Both the position numbers and the translations under genes were made by a program. Positions 35,602-44,485 of a stretch of DNA of 45,863 nucleotides are shown here, piece by piece (position 1 is the first letter of the stretch; every line of letters begins with the position of its first letter). The notes below the pieces were generated by a model. That model was not told where the DNA came from. It searched no databases and saw nothing but the letters and a program-made list of their open reading frames with translations. Source of the DNA: Burkholderiales bacterium Ga0077543 (GTDB lineage Bacteria > Pseudomonadota > Gammaproteobacteria > Burkholderiales > Burkholderiaceae_C); NCBI GenBank assembly GCA_001464055.1, contig LNET01000123.1:1-45863 (forward strand), written 5' to 3'.

Positions 35602-36488
35602 TTCTTGGCTTGCTCTTTTTCACCCGCGTAGAACACCCAGTACTTGCTGGACCAGAAACTGAACAGGCTCAAGCCGGCCACCAGCGCGAACAGCACCCAG
35701 CTCAGCGCCGCGCCATAGCCCAGGTTGAAGTAGCGGAAGCTCTGGTCGTAGATGTAGAGCGCCAGCACGTAGGTCGACGACAGCGGGCCGCCTTCGGTGA
35801 TCATGTAGGGCGCGTTGAATTCCTGGAAGGCGTTGACCATCTGCATGATCATGTTGAAGAAGATCACCGGCGTGATCAGCGGCACGGTGATGCGCCAGAA
35901 CTGCTGCCAGCGGCTGGCGCCGTCGATTTCGGCCGCTTCGTACAGCGAGGTCGGCACGTTCTGCAGCGCCGCCAGGAAGATGACCATGGCCGAGCCGAAC
36001 TGCCAGGTGAACAGCAGCACGATGGTCCACATGGAATAGTGCTCGTCGGCCAGCCAGGCCACCGGTTCGAAGCCCAGCTTGACCAGCACCAGGTTCACCA
36101 GCCCGTACTTGGCGAACAGGAAGCGCCACAGCACCGCCACCGCGATGCTGCCGCCCAGGATGGACGGCAGGTAGAACGCACTGCGGAAGAAATTGATGCC
36201 GCGCAACTTGAAGTTCAGCACATGCGCGATGAACAGCGCAAAGCCCACGCGCAGCGGCACCGCCAGGATGGCGAACCACATGGTCACGCCCAGGCTCTTC
36301 ACGAACAGCGGGTCGTCGCCGAACAGTTCCTTGTAGTTCTGCAGGCCGATGTATTCGGGCGGGTCGATCAGGTCGTACTGCGTGAAGCTGAGCGCAAAGC
36401 TCATCACGAACGGGAACAGCTTGAACAGCAGCACGCCCAGCACGAACGGCAGCACGAACAGAAACCCGAGTCGCTTGTTCTCGTACAT
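35598..36488 (-). CDS. togM: Oligogalacturonide ABC transporter permease (TogM/MalF type)
   Basis: This 296-residue inner-membrane protein of the MalF class begins MYENKRLGFLFVLPFVLGVL. Its EAA loop reads YEAAEIDGASRWQQFWRITV, and MITEGGPLSSTYVLALYIYD lies near the end. It is the first gene of the tog block. Its leader carries repeat copy D. A run of nine G residues on the transcribed message (36495-36503) ends six bases before the ATG, at the place of a ribosome site. Slippage there could alter translation. Confidence 0.9.
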   Translation of the reverse strand: MYENKRLGFLFVLPFVLGVLLFKLFPFVMSFALSFTQYDLIDPPEYIGLQNYKELFGDDPLFVKSLGVTMWFAILAVPLRVGFALFIAHVLNFKLRGINFFRSAFYLPSILGGSIAVAVLWRFLFAKYGLVNLVLVKLGFEPVAWLADEHYSMWTIVLLFTWQFGSAMVIFLAALQNVPTSLYEAAEIDGASRWQQFWRITVPLITPVIFFNMIMQMVNAFQEFNAPYMITEGGPLSSTYVLALYIYDQSFRYFNLGYGAALSWVLFALVAGLSLFSFWSSKYWVFYAGEKEQAKK

Positions 36489-36493
36489 CAGTG

Positions 36494-36575
36494 GCCCCCC
36501 CCCGTAGCGCCTTCGGCGCTCCCCCCCAGGGGGGCGCCGCCAGCGGCCTGGCAGAGCCAGTTCCGCGGCGGCCGC
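36494..36575 (+). repeat. Dispersed structured repeat, short form (copy D)
   Basis: The repeat fills the kduD-togM gap. It has AGCGCC-TTC-GGCGCT (36506-36520), a CCCCCC/GGGGGG stem (36521-36534) and CTGGC-AGA-GCCAG (36548-36560) followed by TTCCGCGGCG. The last stem differs from copies A-C (CCGGC/GCCGG) at both arms, so pairing is kept. Relative to the flanking genes, its orientation is opposite to that of the other copies. The 9-C run at 36495-36503 is at its edge. Confidence 0.8.
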
Positions 36576-36591
36576 TTGAAGTGCCCGGGTT

Positions 36592-37356
36592 TCACCGGGC
36601 CAGCCAGCCGCCGTCTACCGCGACGGTGTAGCCGTTGACGTAGTCGCTGGCCTTGCTGGCCAGGAATACCACGGGGCCTGCCAGGTCGTCGGGCACGCCC
36701 CAGCGGCCGGCCGGAATGCGTTCCAGGATCGACGCATTGCGCGCTTCGTTGGCCCGCAGGGCCGCGGTGTTGTCGGTGGCCATGTAGCCCGGGGCGATGG
36801 CATTGACGTTGATGCCGTGTGCAGCCCATTCGTTGGCCATCAGCCGGGTGATGCCCATCACGCCGCTCTTGCTGGCGGTGTAGCTGGGCACACGCACGCC
36901 GCCCTGGAACGACAGCATCGAGGCGATGTTGATGATCTTGCCGCCGCCGCCCTGGGCGATGAACTGGCGCGCCACGGCCTGCGAGAAGAAGAACACCGTC
37001 TTCAGGTTGATGTTCATCACGTCGTCCCAGTCCTTCTCGGTGAACTTGATCGCGTCTTCACGGCGGATGATGCCGGCGTTGTTGACGAGAATGTCCACCC
37101 GGCCGGTGAGTTTCTTCGCCTCGGCCACCAGGCCTTCGACCTGGCCGCTCTGGCCCAGGTTGGCACGCAGGTCGACAAAACGCCGTCCCATGCCTTCGAT
37201 CTCGGTCCGGGTCTGCGCAGGTTCGCTGAGGTTCACGCCCACGATGTCGGCGCCGGCCTGGGCCAGCGCGCGCGCCATGCCCTGGCCCAGCCCCGTATTG
37301 CAGCCGGTGACGATGGCCACCTTGCCGGCGAGCTGGAAGTTGTCGAGGATGCTCAT
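36592..37356 (-). CDS. kduD: 2-deoxy-D-gluconate 3-dehydrogenase / DKI reductase
   Basis: This 254-residue classical short-chain dehydrogenase has VAIVTGCNTGLGQGMARALA, VNNAGIIRRED, catalytic Ser in INIASMLSFQGG and Y-T-A-S-K. The C-terminus DYVNGYTVAVDGGWLAR is typical of KduD. It reduces 3-deoxy-D-glycero-2,5-hexodiulosonate, the KduI product, to 2-keto-3-deoxygluconate with NAD(P)H. The start at ATG 37356 lies 11 bases after the kduI stop. The product goes to KdgK, encoded at the right edge. Confidence 0.95.
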   Translation of the reverse strand: MSILDNFQLAGKVAIVTGCNTGLGQGMARALAQAGADIVGVNLSEPAQTRTEIEGMGRRFVDLRANLGQSGQVEGLVAEAKKLTGRVDILVNNAGIIRREDAIKFTEKDWDDVMNINLKTVFFFSQAVARQFIAQGGGGKIINIASMLSFQGGVRVPSYTASKSGVMGITRLMANEWAAHGINVNAIAPGYMATDNTAALRANEARNASILERIPAGRWGVPDDLAGPVVFLASKASDYVNGYTVAVDGGWLAR

Positions 37357-37367
37357 GACGGGATCGT

Positions 37368-38204
37368 TCAACGCAGAGTGGTCATGGCCACGTGGTCCAT
37401 GTCCGGGAAGACCTGGTTCTCGCCCACCATGCCCCAGATGAAGGTGTAGGCCCGTGTGCCCACGCCGCTGTGCATGCTCCAGCTGGGGTTGATGACGGCC
37501 TGTTCGTTGCGCACCACCAGATGCCGGGTCTGGGTGGGCTCGCCCATGATGTGGAAGACGACGCCGTCGGCTGGCATGTCGAAGTAGAAGTACACCTCCA
37601 TGCGCCGGTCGTGGGTGTGGCAGGGCATGGTGTTCCACAGGCTGCCAGGCTCGAGCTGGGTCATGCCCATCAGCAGCTGGCAGGTGGGCAATACCTGGGG
37701 CACCAGGAACTTGTAGATCGTGCGGCGGTTGCTGGTCTCGGGCGCGCCCAGGGTTTCGGGGCTGGCCTCGGCCAGCGTGACCTTGCGGTTCGGATAGTGG
37801 CAGTGGGCAGGCGCGCAGTTGAAGTACAGCCTGGCTGGGTTGGCGCTGTCGACGCTGGCAAAGCTGAGCTCCTTCGCGCCCTGGCCGATGTAGAGCGCCT
37901 CGCGCGAGCCGATTTCGTAACGCTTGTCATCGACATTGATTTCGGCCGGGCCGCCGATGTTGATCAGGCCCAGTTCGCGCCGCTCCAGGAAGAAGCTGGT
38001 ACCGGTGTGGCGGCCCAGGTCCTTCGAGAAGCCCACCGGTTTTGTCGCCGGCAGGATGCCGCCGACGATGATGCGGTCGATCTGGCTGTAGGTCAGCGTG
38101 ACCTGGTCGGGCTGGAACAGGTCTTCGACCAGGAAGTGTCGGCGCAGGCCTTCGGTGTCCAAAGTACGTGCGTGCTCACTGTGCACAGGCTGTCGGATTT
38201 GCAT
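37368..38204 (-). CDS. kduI: 4-deoxy-L-threo-5-hexosulose-uronate ketol-isomerase
   Basis: This 278-residue cupin isomerase has the same length as the E. coli enzyme, and its zinc ligands fall at the same positions: H196, H198, E203 (PCHTHDRRMEVYFYF) and H245 (SWSMHSGVGT). It converts 5-keto-4-deoxyuronate to the hexodiulosonate used by KduD. It is the first gene of the minus-strand pectin operon. A GAAAG site precedes ATG 38204, and a KdgR-like palindrome lies about 120 bases upstream. Confidence 0.96.
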   Translation of the reverse strand: MQIRQPVHSEHARTLDTEGLRRHFLVEDLFQPDQVTLTYSQIDRIIVGGILPATKPVGFSKDLGRHTGTSFFLERRELGLINIGGPAEINVDDKRYEIGSREALYIGQGAKELSFASVDSANPARLYFNCAPAHCHYPNRKVTLAEASPETLGAPETSNRRTIYKFLVPQVLPTCQLLMGMTQLEPGSLWNTMPCHTHDRRMEVYFYFDMPADGVVFHIMGEPTQTRHLVVRNEQAVINPSWSMHSGVGTRAYTFIWGMVGENQVFPDMDHVAMTTLR

Positions 38205-38321
38205 GGGGTTCTTTCTTGGCGGAGCTGCGGAAGGCGCGGGAAAGGCGGAGGCCGCGGACAGCGGGAATGTGCGGAGGCTAATGCAGGATCGGCAGTCTCC
38301 GGAATCATGGTTTCTCTTTAG

Positions 38322-38336
38322 TGAACCATTGTTTCA
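38322..38336. promoter_or_regulatory. KdgR-like operator between kduI and kdgF
   Basis: TGAACCATTGTTTCA is an imperfect palindrome; 12 of 15 positions are symmetric. It resembles the enterobacterial KdgR box, whose core is TGAAAC...GTTTCA. A flanking pair, ATGGTT (38307-38312) and AACCAT (38324-38329), overlaps it. A plausible kdgF -10, TATAGT (38354-38359), with TTTCAT 16 bases upstream as -35, would place the operator over the promoter, as expected for a repressor. Confidence 0.65.
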
Positions 38337-38390
38337 TTTTTTAATGCCGGAGCTATAGTAGCAGCGAATCAGTGTTCCGAAAGCAGCGCC

Positions 38391-38732
38391 ATGTCCTCTC
38401 CGCCCCCCTTCTTCAGCCATCAAGACACACCCTGGACCGAGCTCGGCGACGGCATCCGCCGCAAGATCGTGGGCCACACGCCTGAACTGATGAGCGTGCT
38501 GATGCAGTTCGACAAGGGCGCAGTGGGCACCCCGCACGCGCACGACGCGCACGACCAGATCGGCTTCGTCGTCGCCGGCAGCTTCGAGGCCGTGATCGAC
38601 GGCGAGAAGAAGGTGCTGCGCAGAGGCGACGCCTTCATCGCCCCGCGCCTGCGCAGCCATGGCGTGGTCTGCCTGGAGCAGGGCAGCCTGCTGCTGGACC
38701 AGTTCAGCCCCCGACGCAACGACTACCTGTGA
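38391..38732 (+). CDS. kdgF: Unsaturated-uronate ring-opening cupin KdgF
   Basis: This 113-residue single-domain cupin promotes conversion of 4,5-unsaturated monouronate to the linear ketouronate used by KduI. Metal ligands H49, H51, Q56 (PHAHDAHDQIGF) and H90 (RSHGVV) have exactly the spacing of characterised KdgF (offset of three). The N-terminus DTPWTELGDGIRRKIVGHT and the end SPRRNDYL are also family-like. It is divergent from kduI and is followed by a TonB-dependent receptor gene. Confidence 0.93.
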   Translation: MSSPPPFFSHQDTPWTELGDGIRRKIVGHTPELMSVLMQFDKGAVGTPHAHDAHDQIGFVVAGSFEAVIDGEKKVLRRGDAFIAPRLRSHGVVCLEQGSLLLDQFSPRRNDYL

Positions 38733-38741
38733 ACCCGCGGG

Positions 38742-38765
38742 GCGGCGCGCACTGCAGCGCGCCGC
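38742..38765 (+). other. GC-rich hairpin between kdgF and the TonB receptor gene
   Basis: GCGGCGCGC-ACTGCA-GCGCGCCGC forms a 9-bp stem ten bases after the kdgF stop. There is no T-run, so it is not a standard terminator. It may attenuate read-through or protect the kdgF message. The rest of the 172-base gap shows only a ribosome site. Confidence 0.45.
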
Positions 38766-38904
38766 TCCCCTGCTGCGGGCGCCCTGCGCGTGCCTGCATC
38801 CGACCGCCGAACAGACCGCCGAACCAGACGGCCAACCCGCTGCGGGCCTGGACCACCCAGCCCCCGACAGGCTTCCCGGAGCCCGCAGCCCACGGAGACA
38901 AGAG

Positions 38905-41847
38905 ATGCAGACCTTTCCCCGCCTGAATACCCTGGCACGCGCCGTTTCGGCCGCCGCTTCCCTGGGCCTGCTGGCCGGCGCCGCACAGGCCCAGACCACG
39001 CCCGCCCGACCGGCCGCTGCCGCCGCGGAAACCATCACCATCACCGGCATTCGCGCCTCGATCGAAAGCGCCCTGAAGGCCAAGCGCGAAGACAAGGGCA
39101 TCGTCGACGCGATCACGGCCGAGGACATCGGCAAGTTTCCCGACACCAACCTGGCCGAGTCGCTGCAGCGCATCCCCGGCGTGGTGATCGACCGCGACGC
39201 CGGCGAAGGCCGCAACATCAGCGTGCGCGGCCTGGGTGGCGACTTCACCCGCGTGCGCATCAACGGCGTCGAGGCTTTGGCCACCACCGGCGGCACCGAC
39301 AGTTCCGGTGGCGCCAACCGCTCGCGCGGCTTCGACTTCAACGTCTTCGCCAGCGAACTGTTCAAGAGCGTGACGGTGCGCAAGAGCGCCAGCGCCGAAG
39401 TGGAAGAAGGCAGCCTGGGCGCCACGGTGGACCTGCAGACCTCGCGCCCCTTCGACTTCCGTGAATTCACGTCCTCGGTCAGCCTGAAGGGCCGCTACAA
39501 CGAGGTCTCGGGCAAGACCGACCCGCGCCTGGCCTTTCTGGTGAGCAACACCTTTGCCGACCGCAAGTTCGGCGTGCTGCTCTCGGGCGCCTATTCCGAG
39601 CGCAACATCTTCGAAGAGGGCTTCAGCACGGTGCGCTGGGACAACGGCGCCTCCAGCGGCGGCTTCTGCGCGCCTGCCGGCACCACGCCCCTGAACCCCA
39701 CCACCACCGCCACCACCTGCGGCCCCACCGCGCAAGGCGTGCCGCGCCTGCCGGCCAGCCCCGCCGCCACCTCGGCCTATAACCTGGCGCGCAGTGACAG
39801 CAACTTCCACCCCCGCCTGCCGCGCTACGGCCGCCTGACGCACCAGCAGGAACGCCTGGGACTGACCGGCGCACTGCAGTTCCGGCCGAACGAGAACACG
39901 CTGGTGACGCTGGACATGCTGTATGCCAAGCTGCAGGCCACCCGACAGGAAGACTTCCTGCAGGCCATCAGCTTCAGCCGCGCCGCGGCCCAGGGGGGCA
40001 AGCCGCAGACCAGCGTGATCGAGACAGCCTACGCCGCCAACGGCGCGCTGGAGTTCGGCCGCTACAACGGCGTGGACATCCGCGCCGAATCGCGCTTCGA
40101 CGAGCTGTCCACCGAGTTCAGCCAACCCAGCCTGACGCTGGAGCAGACCCTGAGCGACACGCTGCGCATGCAGGCGCGCGTGGGCCGGGCGCAAAGCAAG
40201 TTCCGCAACCCGGTGCAGACCACGACGACGCTGGACGCGCTGAACGTCAACGGCTACAGCATGGACTTCCGCGGCAACGACCGCCTGCCTGCCATCAGCT
40301 ACCCGATCGACGTTTCGCAGCCCGGCGCGCTGGGCCTGGTGAGCATCCCGCAGGTGGCCACGGGCACCCAGCCCACCACCATTGCCAACACCACGGCCAG
40401 CGAGATCCGCATCCGCCCGCAGGGCGCCGACAACACCAACGACGTGGCCAGCCTCAGCCTGGACTGGGATGCCCTGCCCGGCACCCTGTCCGTCAAGGGG
40501 GGTCTGGACTACAAGAAGTACAGCTTCGACACCTTCGAGTTCCGCCGCGTCAACCAGAACGACACCATCTTCGCGCCGCCGGCCGGCACCAGCATCGCCA
40601 GCCTCACCACCACCGTCAGCGGTTTCGGCAAGGGGCTGGGCCTGCCTGCCGGCACGCCCACCAGCTGGGTGATCCCGAACCTGCCCACCATCGCAGCGGC
40701 CTACGACATCTACTGCAACTGCCTGAAGAGCGGCCCGGCCGGAGGCCCGGGCGACTTCACGCTGTCGTCCATCACGAACGGCAACGCGCGCGGCAACAAC
40801 CGCCGCGTCGTCGAGACCGACACCGCCGCGTGGGCCCAGGCCGACTTCGAGACCACGCTGCTGGGCAGGAACGTCCGCGGCAACTTCGGCGTGCGCTGGG
40901 TCGAGACCGAGCAGGTGGCCACCGGCTTCCAGGCCGCGGGCGGCGGCACCGAGACCACGGTGGTGAACAAGTACACCGACACCCTGCCCAGCCTGAACCT
41001 GTCGGTCGACCTGAGCCGCGACCTGATGCTGCGCCTGGCCGCCGCCAAGGTGATGGCGCGCCCGCAACTGGGCAACCTGAACCCCGGTGGCGCCATCAGC
41101 ACCACCGGCACGCTCACCGTCAACAGCGGCAACGCCCTGCTCAAGCCCTTCCGCGCCAACACCCTGGACGCCAGCCTGGAGTGGTACCACGGCCGCAACG
41201 CCTTCGTGGGCCTGGGCCTGTTCTACAAGGACATCAACACCTACATCCAGAACCTGCGCACCAACGTGCCCTTCCGCGAAACCGGGCTGCCGCTGTCGCT
41301 GCTGCCTGCGAACTTCACGGGTGAAGAGGTCTTCCAGGTGACGCGGCCCATCAACACCGAAGGCGGCAAGCTGAGCGGCTTCGAGATCAACGTCCAGCAG
41401 CCCTTCACCTTCCTGCCTGGCAAGCTGTCGAACTTCGGCACGCTGCTGAACTACACGCAGGTCAAGAGCAAGATCGACTACGCCGTATCGCCCACCAGCG
41501 CGCAGGTGATCCGCGACGATCTGATCAACCTCAGCCCCAAGAGCTGGAACGCTTCGCTGTACTACGACGACGGCAAATTCAGCGCACGCGTGTCCACCTC
41601 GTACCGCAGCGCCTTCATCACCCGCGTGCCTGGGCAGAACAACAACGACGTCGAAGGCAAGAACGAGACGACGAACGTCGACCTGTCGATGAGCTACAAG
41701 TTCAACGACCGCTTCGAAGTGACGCTGGAAGGCGTGAACCTCACCAACGAGGCCAACGACCAGTTCATCAGCCGCGCCCGCAACAGCGTGGTGGTCTATC
41801 ACAAGACCGGCCGCGAGTTCCTGCTCGGCGCGCGCTACAAGTTCTGA
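38905..41847 (+). CDS. TonB-dependent receptor (Xanthomonas/Caulobacter type), probably for oligogalacturonides
   Basis: This 980-residue outer-membrane receptor has a signal peptide (SLGLLAGAAQA, then QTTPARP). The plug domain contains TITGIRASIESALKAKRED, ITAEDIGKFPDTNLAESLQR and IPGVVIDRDAGEGRNISVRG. The large barrel ends TGREFLLGARYKF with a terminal Phe. This TonB subfamily imports carbohydrates in Xanthomonas and Caulobacter. Its position between kdgF and a pectinase gene points to pectin fragments. No tonB/exbBD is in the window. ATG 38905 follows a GGAG site. Confidence 0.9.
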   Translation: MQTFPRLNTLARAVSAAASLGLLAGAAQAQTTPARPAAAAAETITITGIRASIESALKAKREDKGIVDAITAEDIGKFPDTNLAESLQRIPGVVIDRDAGEGRNISVRGLGGDFTRVRINGVEALATTGGTDSSGGANRSRGFDFNVFASELFKSVTVRKSASAEVEEGSLGATVDLQTSRPFDFREFTSSVSLKGRYNEVSGKTDPRLAFLVSNTFADRKFGVLLSGAYSERNIFEEGFSTVRWDNGASSGGFCAPAGTTPLNPTTTATTCGPTAQGVPRLPASPAATSAYNLARSDSNFHPRLPRYGRLTHQQERLGLTGALQFRPNENTLVTLDMLYAKLQATRQEDFLQAISFSRAAAQGGKPQTSVIETAYAANGALEFGRYNGVDIRAESRFDELSTEFSQPSLTLEQTLSDTLRMQARVGRAQSKFRNPVQTTTTLDALNVNGYSMDFRGNDRLPAISYPIDVSQPGALGLVSIPQVATGTQPTTIANTTASEIRIRPQGADNTNDVASLSLDWDALPGTLSVKGGLDYKKYSFDTFEFRRVNQNDTIFAPPAGTSIASLTTTVSGFGKGLGLPAGTPTSWVIPNLPTIAAAYDIYCNCLKSGPAGGPGDFTLSSITNGNARGNNRRVVETDTAAWAQADFETTLLGRNVRGNFGVRWVETEQVATGFQAAGGGTETTVVNKYTDTLPSLNLSVDLSRDLMLRLAAAKVMARPQLGNLNPGGAISTTGTLTVNSGNALLKPFRANTLDASLEWYHGRNAFVGLGLFYKDINTYIQNLRTNVPFRETGLPLSLLPANFTGEEVFQVTRPINTEGGKLSGFEINVQQPFTFLPGKLSNFGTLLNYTQVKSKIDYAVSPTSAQVIRDDLINLSPKSWNASLYYDDGKFSARVSTSYRSAFITRVPGQNNNDVEGKNETTNVDLSMSYKFNDRFEVTLEGVNLTNEANDQFISRARNSVVVYHKTGREFLLGARYKF

Positions 41848-41853
41848 TCTTCC

Positions 41854-43884
41854 TTGAAGCTGCTGGCTGCGCTGCTGGCGGCCGGACTGGCCACGGCCAG
41901 CCCGGCACAGCCCGACCCGGGTGCCGACGCCGAACGGCCAGCGCTGCTGCTGGTGGGCGACAGCACCCTGGCGCCGCGCACCGGCTACGGGGACGCGCTG
42001 TGCCAGCGCATCGCCCCCGAGCGCGCCTGCCTCAACCTGGCGCGCGGCGGACGCAGCACCTCGAGCTACCGCGCAGAAGGCCTGTGGGACCGTGTGCTGG
42101 CGCGGCTGCGGGCCGGCACACCGGGCCTGCAGCACCATGTGCTGATCCAGTTCGGCCACAACGATCAGCCCGGCAAGCCCGGCCGCAGCACCGACCTGGC
42201 CACGGAGTTCCCCGCCAACCTGGCGCGCTATGTCGAAGACGTACGTGCCGCCGGTGCCGTGCCCCTGCTGGCCACCCCGCTGACCCGCCGCAGCTTCATC
42301 GACGGCCGGCTGAACAACGACCTGCAGCCCTGGGCCGAGCGCGTGCGGCAGGTGGCCGGCGAATTGAAGGTGCCACTGCTGGACCTGAACCGCCTCAGCG
42401 CAGACGCCGTGCAGGCGATGGGACCGGCGGCCGTCGACGAACTGGCGATGGCCCCGCCGCCGCCGCCCGGGCAAGTTGCCAGCGGTGCCAGCGCGGGCTT
42501 CGACCGCACACATCTGGGCGCACGCGGGGCCTGCGTCTTTGCCGGGCAGATGGCCGCCGAGATCGCGCGCGCGGCGCCTTTGCTGGCGGGTTCCGTCCAT
42601 GCCGGCTCGGACTGCGCGAGCGTGGGCCCACCGCCAGCGGCGGCAGCACCCGAGACCCTGAACCGCCACAGTTTCGACCAGCCCGGCTGGGCCGTGGGCA
42701 CGCTGGGCGGACGCGGCGGACGCATCCTGCGCGTGACGACCCTGGCCGCCAGCGGCCCGGGTTCGCTGCGCGCCGCCGTCGAGGCCCGCGGCCCTCGCAT
42801 GGTGGTGTTCGAGGTCGGCGGCGTCATCGACCTGCAGGGCCGGTCGCTGGACATCCGAAACCCCTTCATCACCCTGGCCGGGCAGACCGCACCCCACCCC
42901 GGCATCACGCTGGTGAAGGGTCAGACCACGGTGGCCACGCACGACGTCATCGTGCAGCACCTGTCGTTCCGCCCCGGCGCCTATGGCCGGGCGCCGCGCA
43001 GCGGCGGCGACCACGACGGCCTGGCCACCGGCGCCGACGCCCACCAGGTCATCGTCGACCACTGCAGCTTCAGCTGGGCCACCGACGAGAACCTGTCGGT
43101 GGGCGGCCCGCGCTTCGAGCGCCAGGGCCGCAACATCACCTTCAGCCACAACCTGGTGGCCCAGGGCCTGGCGCACTCGGTGCACGCCAAAGGCGAGCAC
43201 TCCAAGGGCAGCCTGGTGCACGACAACGCCACCGGCGTGCTGCTGCTGGGCAACCTGTACGTGTCGAACAAGGAACGCAATGCGCTGTTCAAGGGCGGCG
43301 TGCAGGCGGCGATGGTGAACAACCTGATCGTCAACCCCGGCTCGCGCGCCGTGCACTACAACCTGCTGGCGCACGAGTGGGCCGGTCACGCACCGCAGCC
43401 AGGACGCGTTGCGCTGGTGGGCAACGTGCTGCGCCATGGCCATGACACCCGACCGGGCACGCCCCTGTTCAGCCTGGGCGGCCAGGGCGACGTGGAATTG
43501 CACCTGGAAGACAACCTGGCCTTCGACAGCCACGGTCAGGCGGTGCCCCTCGCCGGCCGCTACACCGCCAGCGAAGCCGCCATCCTGCCGCCGCGCGAAG
43601 CAGCCTTGCCACCGGGGCTGCGCGCCATGCCGGCCTGGCGGGTCGAGGCCGAGGTGATGCGCAGCGCCGGCGCGCGGCCCTGGCAGCGCGACGAGATCGA
43701 CCTGATGCTGCTCAGCGACGTGGCCGAGGGCCGCAGCGCCATCATCGACGACGAGACCCAGCACGCCATCGGTTCGCCCCTGGGCCGGGCCAGCCATGCC
43801 GCAACGCGGCGGCCCTTCGTCGCCGCCGAATGGCAACTGGACGACATGCACCCGCGCAGCGGCTGGTACTCGCTGGTCCGCTGA
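41854..43884 (+). CDS. Rhamnogalacturonan acetylesterase (CE12) - pectate lyase (PL1-like) fusion
   Basis: This 676-residue secreted protein has signal MKLLAALLAAGLATASPAQ. Residues about 28-245 are an SGNH esterase of the CE12 kind: G35-D-S37-T, GGRSTSS near 65-70, G101-H-N103-D and D217-R-T-H220. Residues about 265-600 are a right-handed beta-helix lyase: GSLRAAVEARGPRMVVFEVG, ITLAGQTAPHPGITL, HLSFRPG, VIVDHCSFSWATDEN and NITFSHNLVAQGL. It would remove acetyl groups from pectin and cut the chain. The start is TTG, six bases after the receptor stop; no in-frame ATG precedes the signal. A short Pro/Ala linker (253-266) joins the halves. Confidence 0.85.
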   Translation: MKLLAALLAAGLATASPAQPDPGADAERPALLLVGDSTLAPRTGYGDALCQRIAPERACLNLARGGRSTSSYRAEGLWDRVLARLRAGTPGLQHHVLIQFGHNDQPGKPGRSTDLATEFPANLARYVEDVRAAGAVPLLATPLTRRSFIDGRLNNDLQPWAERVRQVAGELKVPLLDLNRLSADAVQAMGPAAVDELAMAPPPPPGQVASGASAGFDRTHLGARGACVFAGQMAAEIARAAPLLAGSVHAGSDCASVGPPPAAAAPETLNRHSFDQPGWAVGTLGGRGGRILRVTTLAASGPGSLRAAVEARGPRMVVFEVGGVIDLQGRSLDIRNPFITLAGQTAPHPGITLVKGQTTVATHDVIVQHLSFRPGAYGRAPRSGGDHDGLATGADAHQVIVDHCSFSWATDENLSVGGPRFERQGRNITFSHNLVAQGLAHSVHAKGEHSKGSLVHDNATGVLLLGNLYVSNKERNALFKGGVQAAMVNNLIVNPGSRAVHYNLLAHEWAGHAPQPGRVALVGNVLRHGHDTRPGTPLFSLGGQGDVELHLEDNLAFDSHGQAVPLAGRYTASEAAILPPREAALPPGLRAMPAWRVEAEVMRSAGARPWQRDEIDLMLLSDVAEGRSAIIDDETQHAIGSPLGRASHAATRRPFVAAEWQLDDMHPRSGWYSLVR

Positions 43885-43937
43885 GGCCCGGGCGGCCCGA
43901 ACGGACAGCATGCACCGCCAGCAACGCCGCCTGCGCC

Positions 43938-44474
43938 ATGTCGGAACTTGCCTGGCTGTTCAGCCCCGCCCAGCTGCTGGGCTACCTGGCCTTCGGCTTC
44001 GGCATGGCCTGCTTCGCACAGACCGACGACCGCCGCTTCAAGGTCTTCATGGCCCTGGAATGCGCGGCCTACGTGCTGCACTTCCTGCTGCTGCAGCAGC
44101 CCACGGCGGCGGCCAGCACGGCGGTGTCGCTGGCACGGTCGCTGGCGTCCATCCACTTCCGCACGCCGGCGGTGGGGCTGTTCTTCATCGCGCTGAGCCT
44201 GGCCGCAGGGCTGTGGCTGCACACCGGCTGGGTGTCCTGGCTGCCGGTGGCGGCTTCGTGCATCGGCACCACGGCCCTGTTCTTCCTGACGGGCCTGCGC
44301 ATGCGCCTGCTGATGCTGGCCGGCACAGCGCTGTGGCTGGTGAACAACCTGATCGTGGGTTCGGTGGGTGGCAGCGTGCTCGAAGCCTGCCTGATGCTGT
44401 CGAACCTGTGGACCATCCGCCGGCTGTGGCGGGCCGAACGGGCCGAGCGGACAGATCGCGCCGCCTCGCCGTGA
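43938..44474 (+). CDS. YgjV-family inner-membrane protein
   Basis: This 178-residue protein has five or six hydrophobic helices (for example LLGYLAFGFGMACFAQ, then RRFKVFMALECAAYVLHFLL). LWLVNNLIVGSVGGSVLEAC is a conserved YgjV feature. Function is unknown. In E. coli, ygjV lies beside uxaA of the hexuronate pathway, and here the gene is again embedded among uronate genes. A role in uronate movement or stress is a guess. The ATG has no clear ribosome site. The gene converges with kdgK, 11 bases between stops. Confidence 0.78.
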   Translation: MSELAWLFSPAQLLGYLAFGFGMACFAQTDDRRFKVFMALECAAYVLHFLLLQQPTAAASTAVSLARSLASIHFRTPAVGLFFIALSLAAGLWLHTGWVSWLPVAASCIGTTALFFLTGLRMRLLMLAGTALWLVNNLIVGSVGGSVLEACLMLSNLWTIRRLWRAERAERTDRAASP

Positions 44475-44485
44475 AGCCGCCGGAC

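Noticed and set aside
36592..37638. Long upstream extension of kduD
   Set aside because: The extra N-terminal sequence is the out-of-frame kduI coding region. ATG 37356 gives the normal 254-residue enzyme.
38704..43911. 1735-codon open minus-strand frame opposite the TonB receptor and pectinase genes
   Set aside because: The composition is typical of antisense GC-rich frames and there is no recognisable domain. The plus strand has full-length family matches with motifs.
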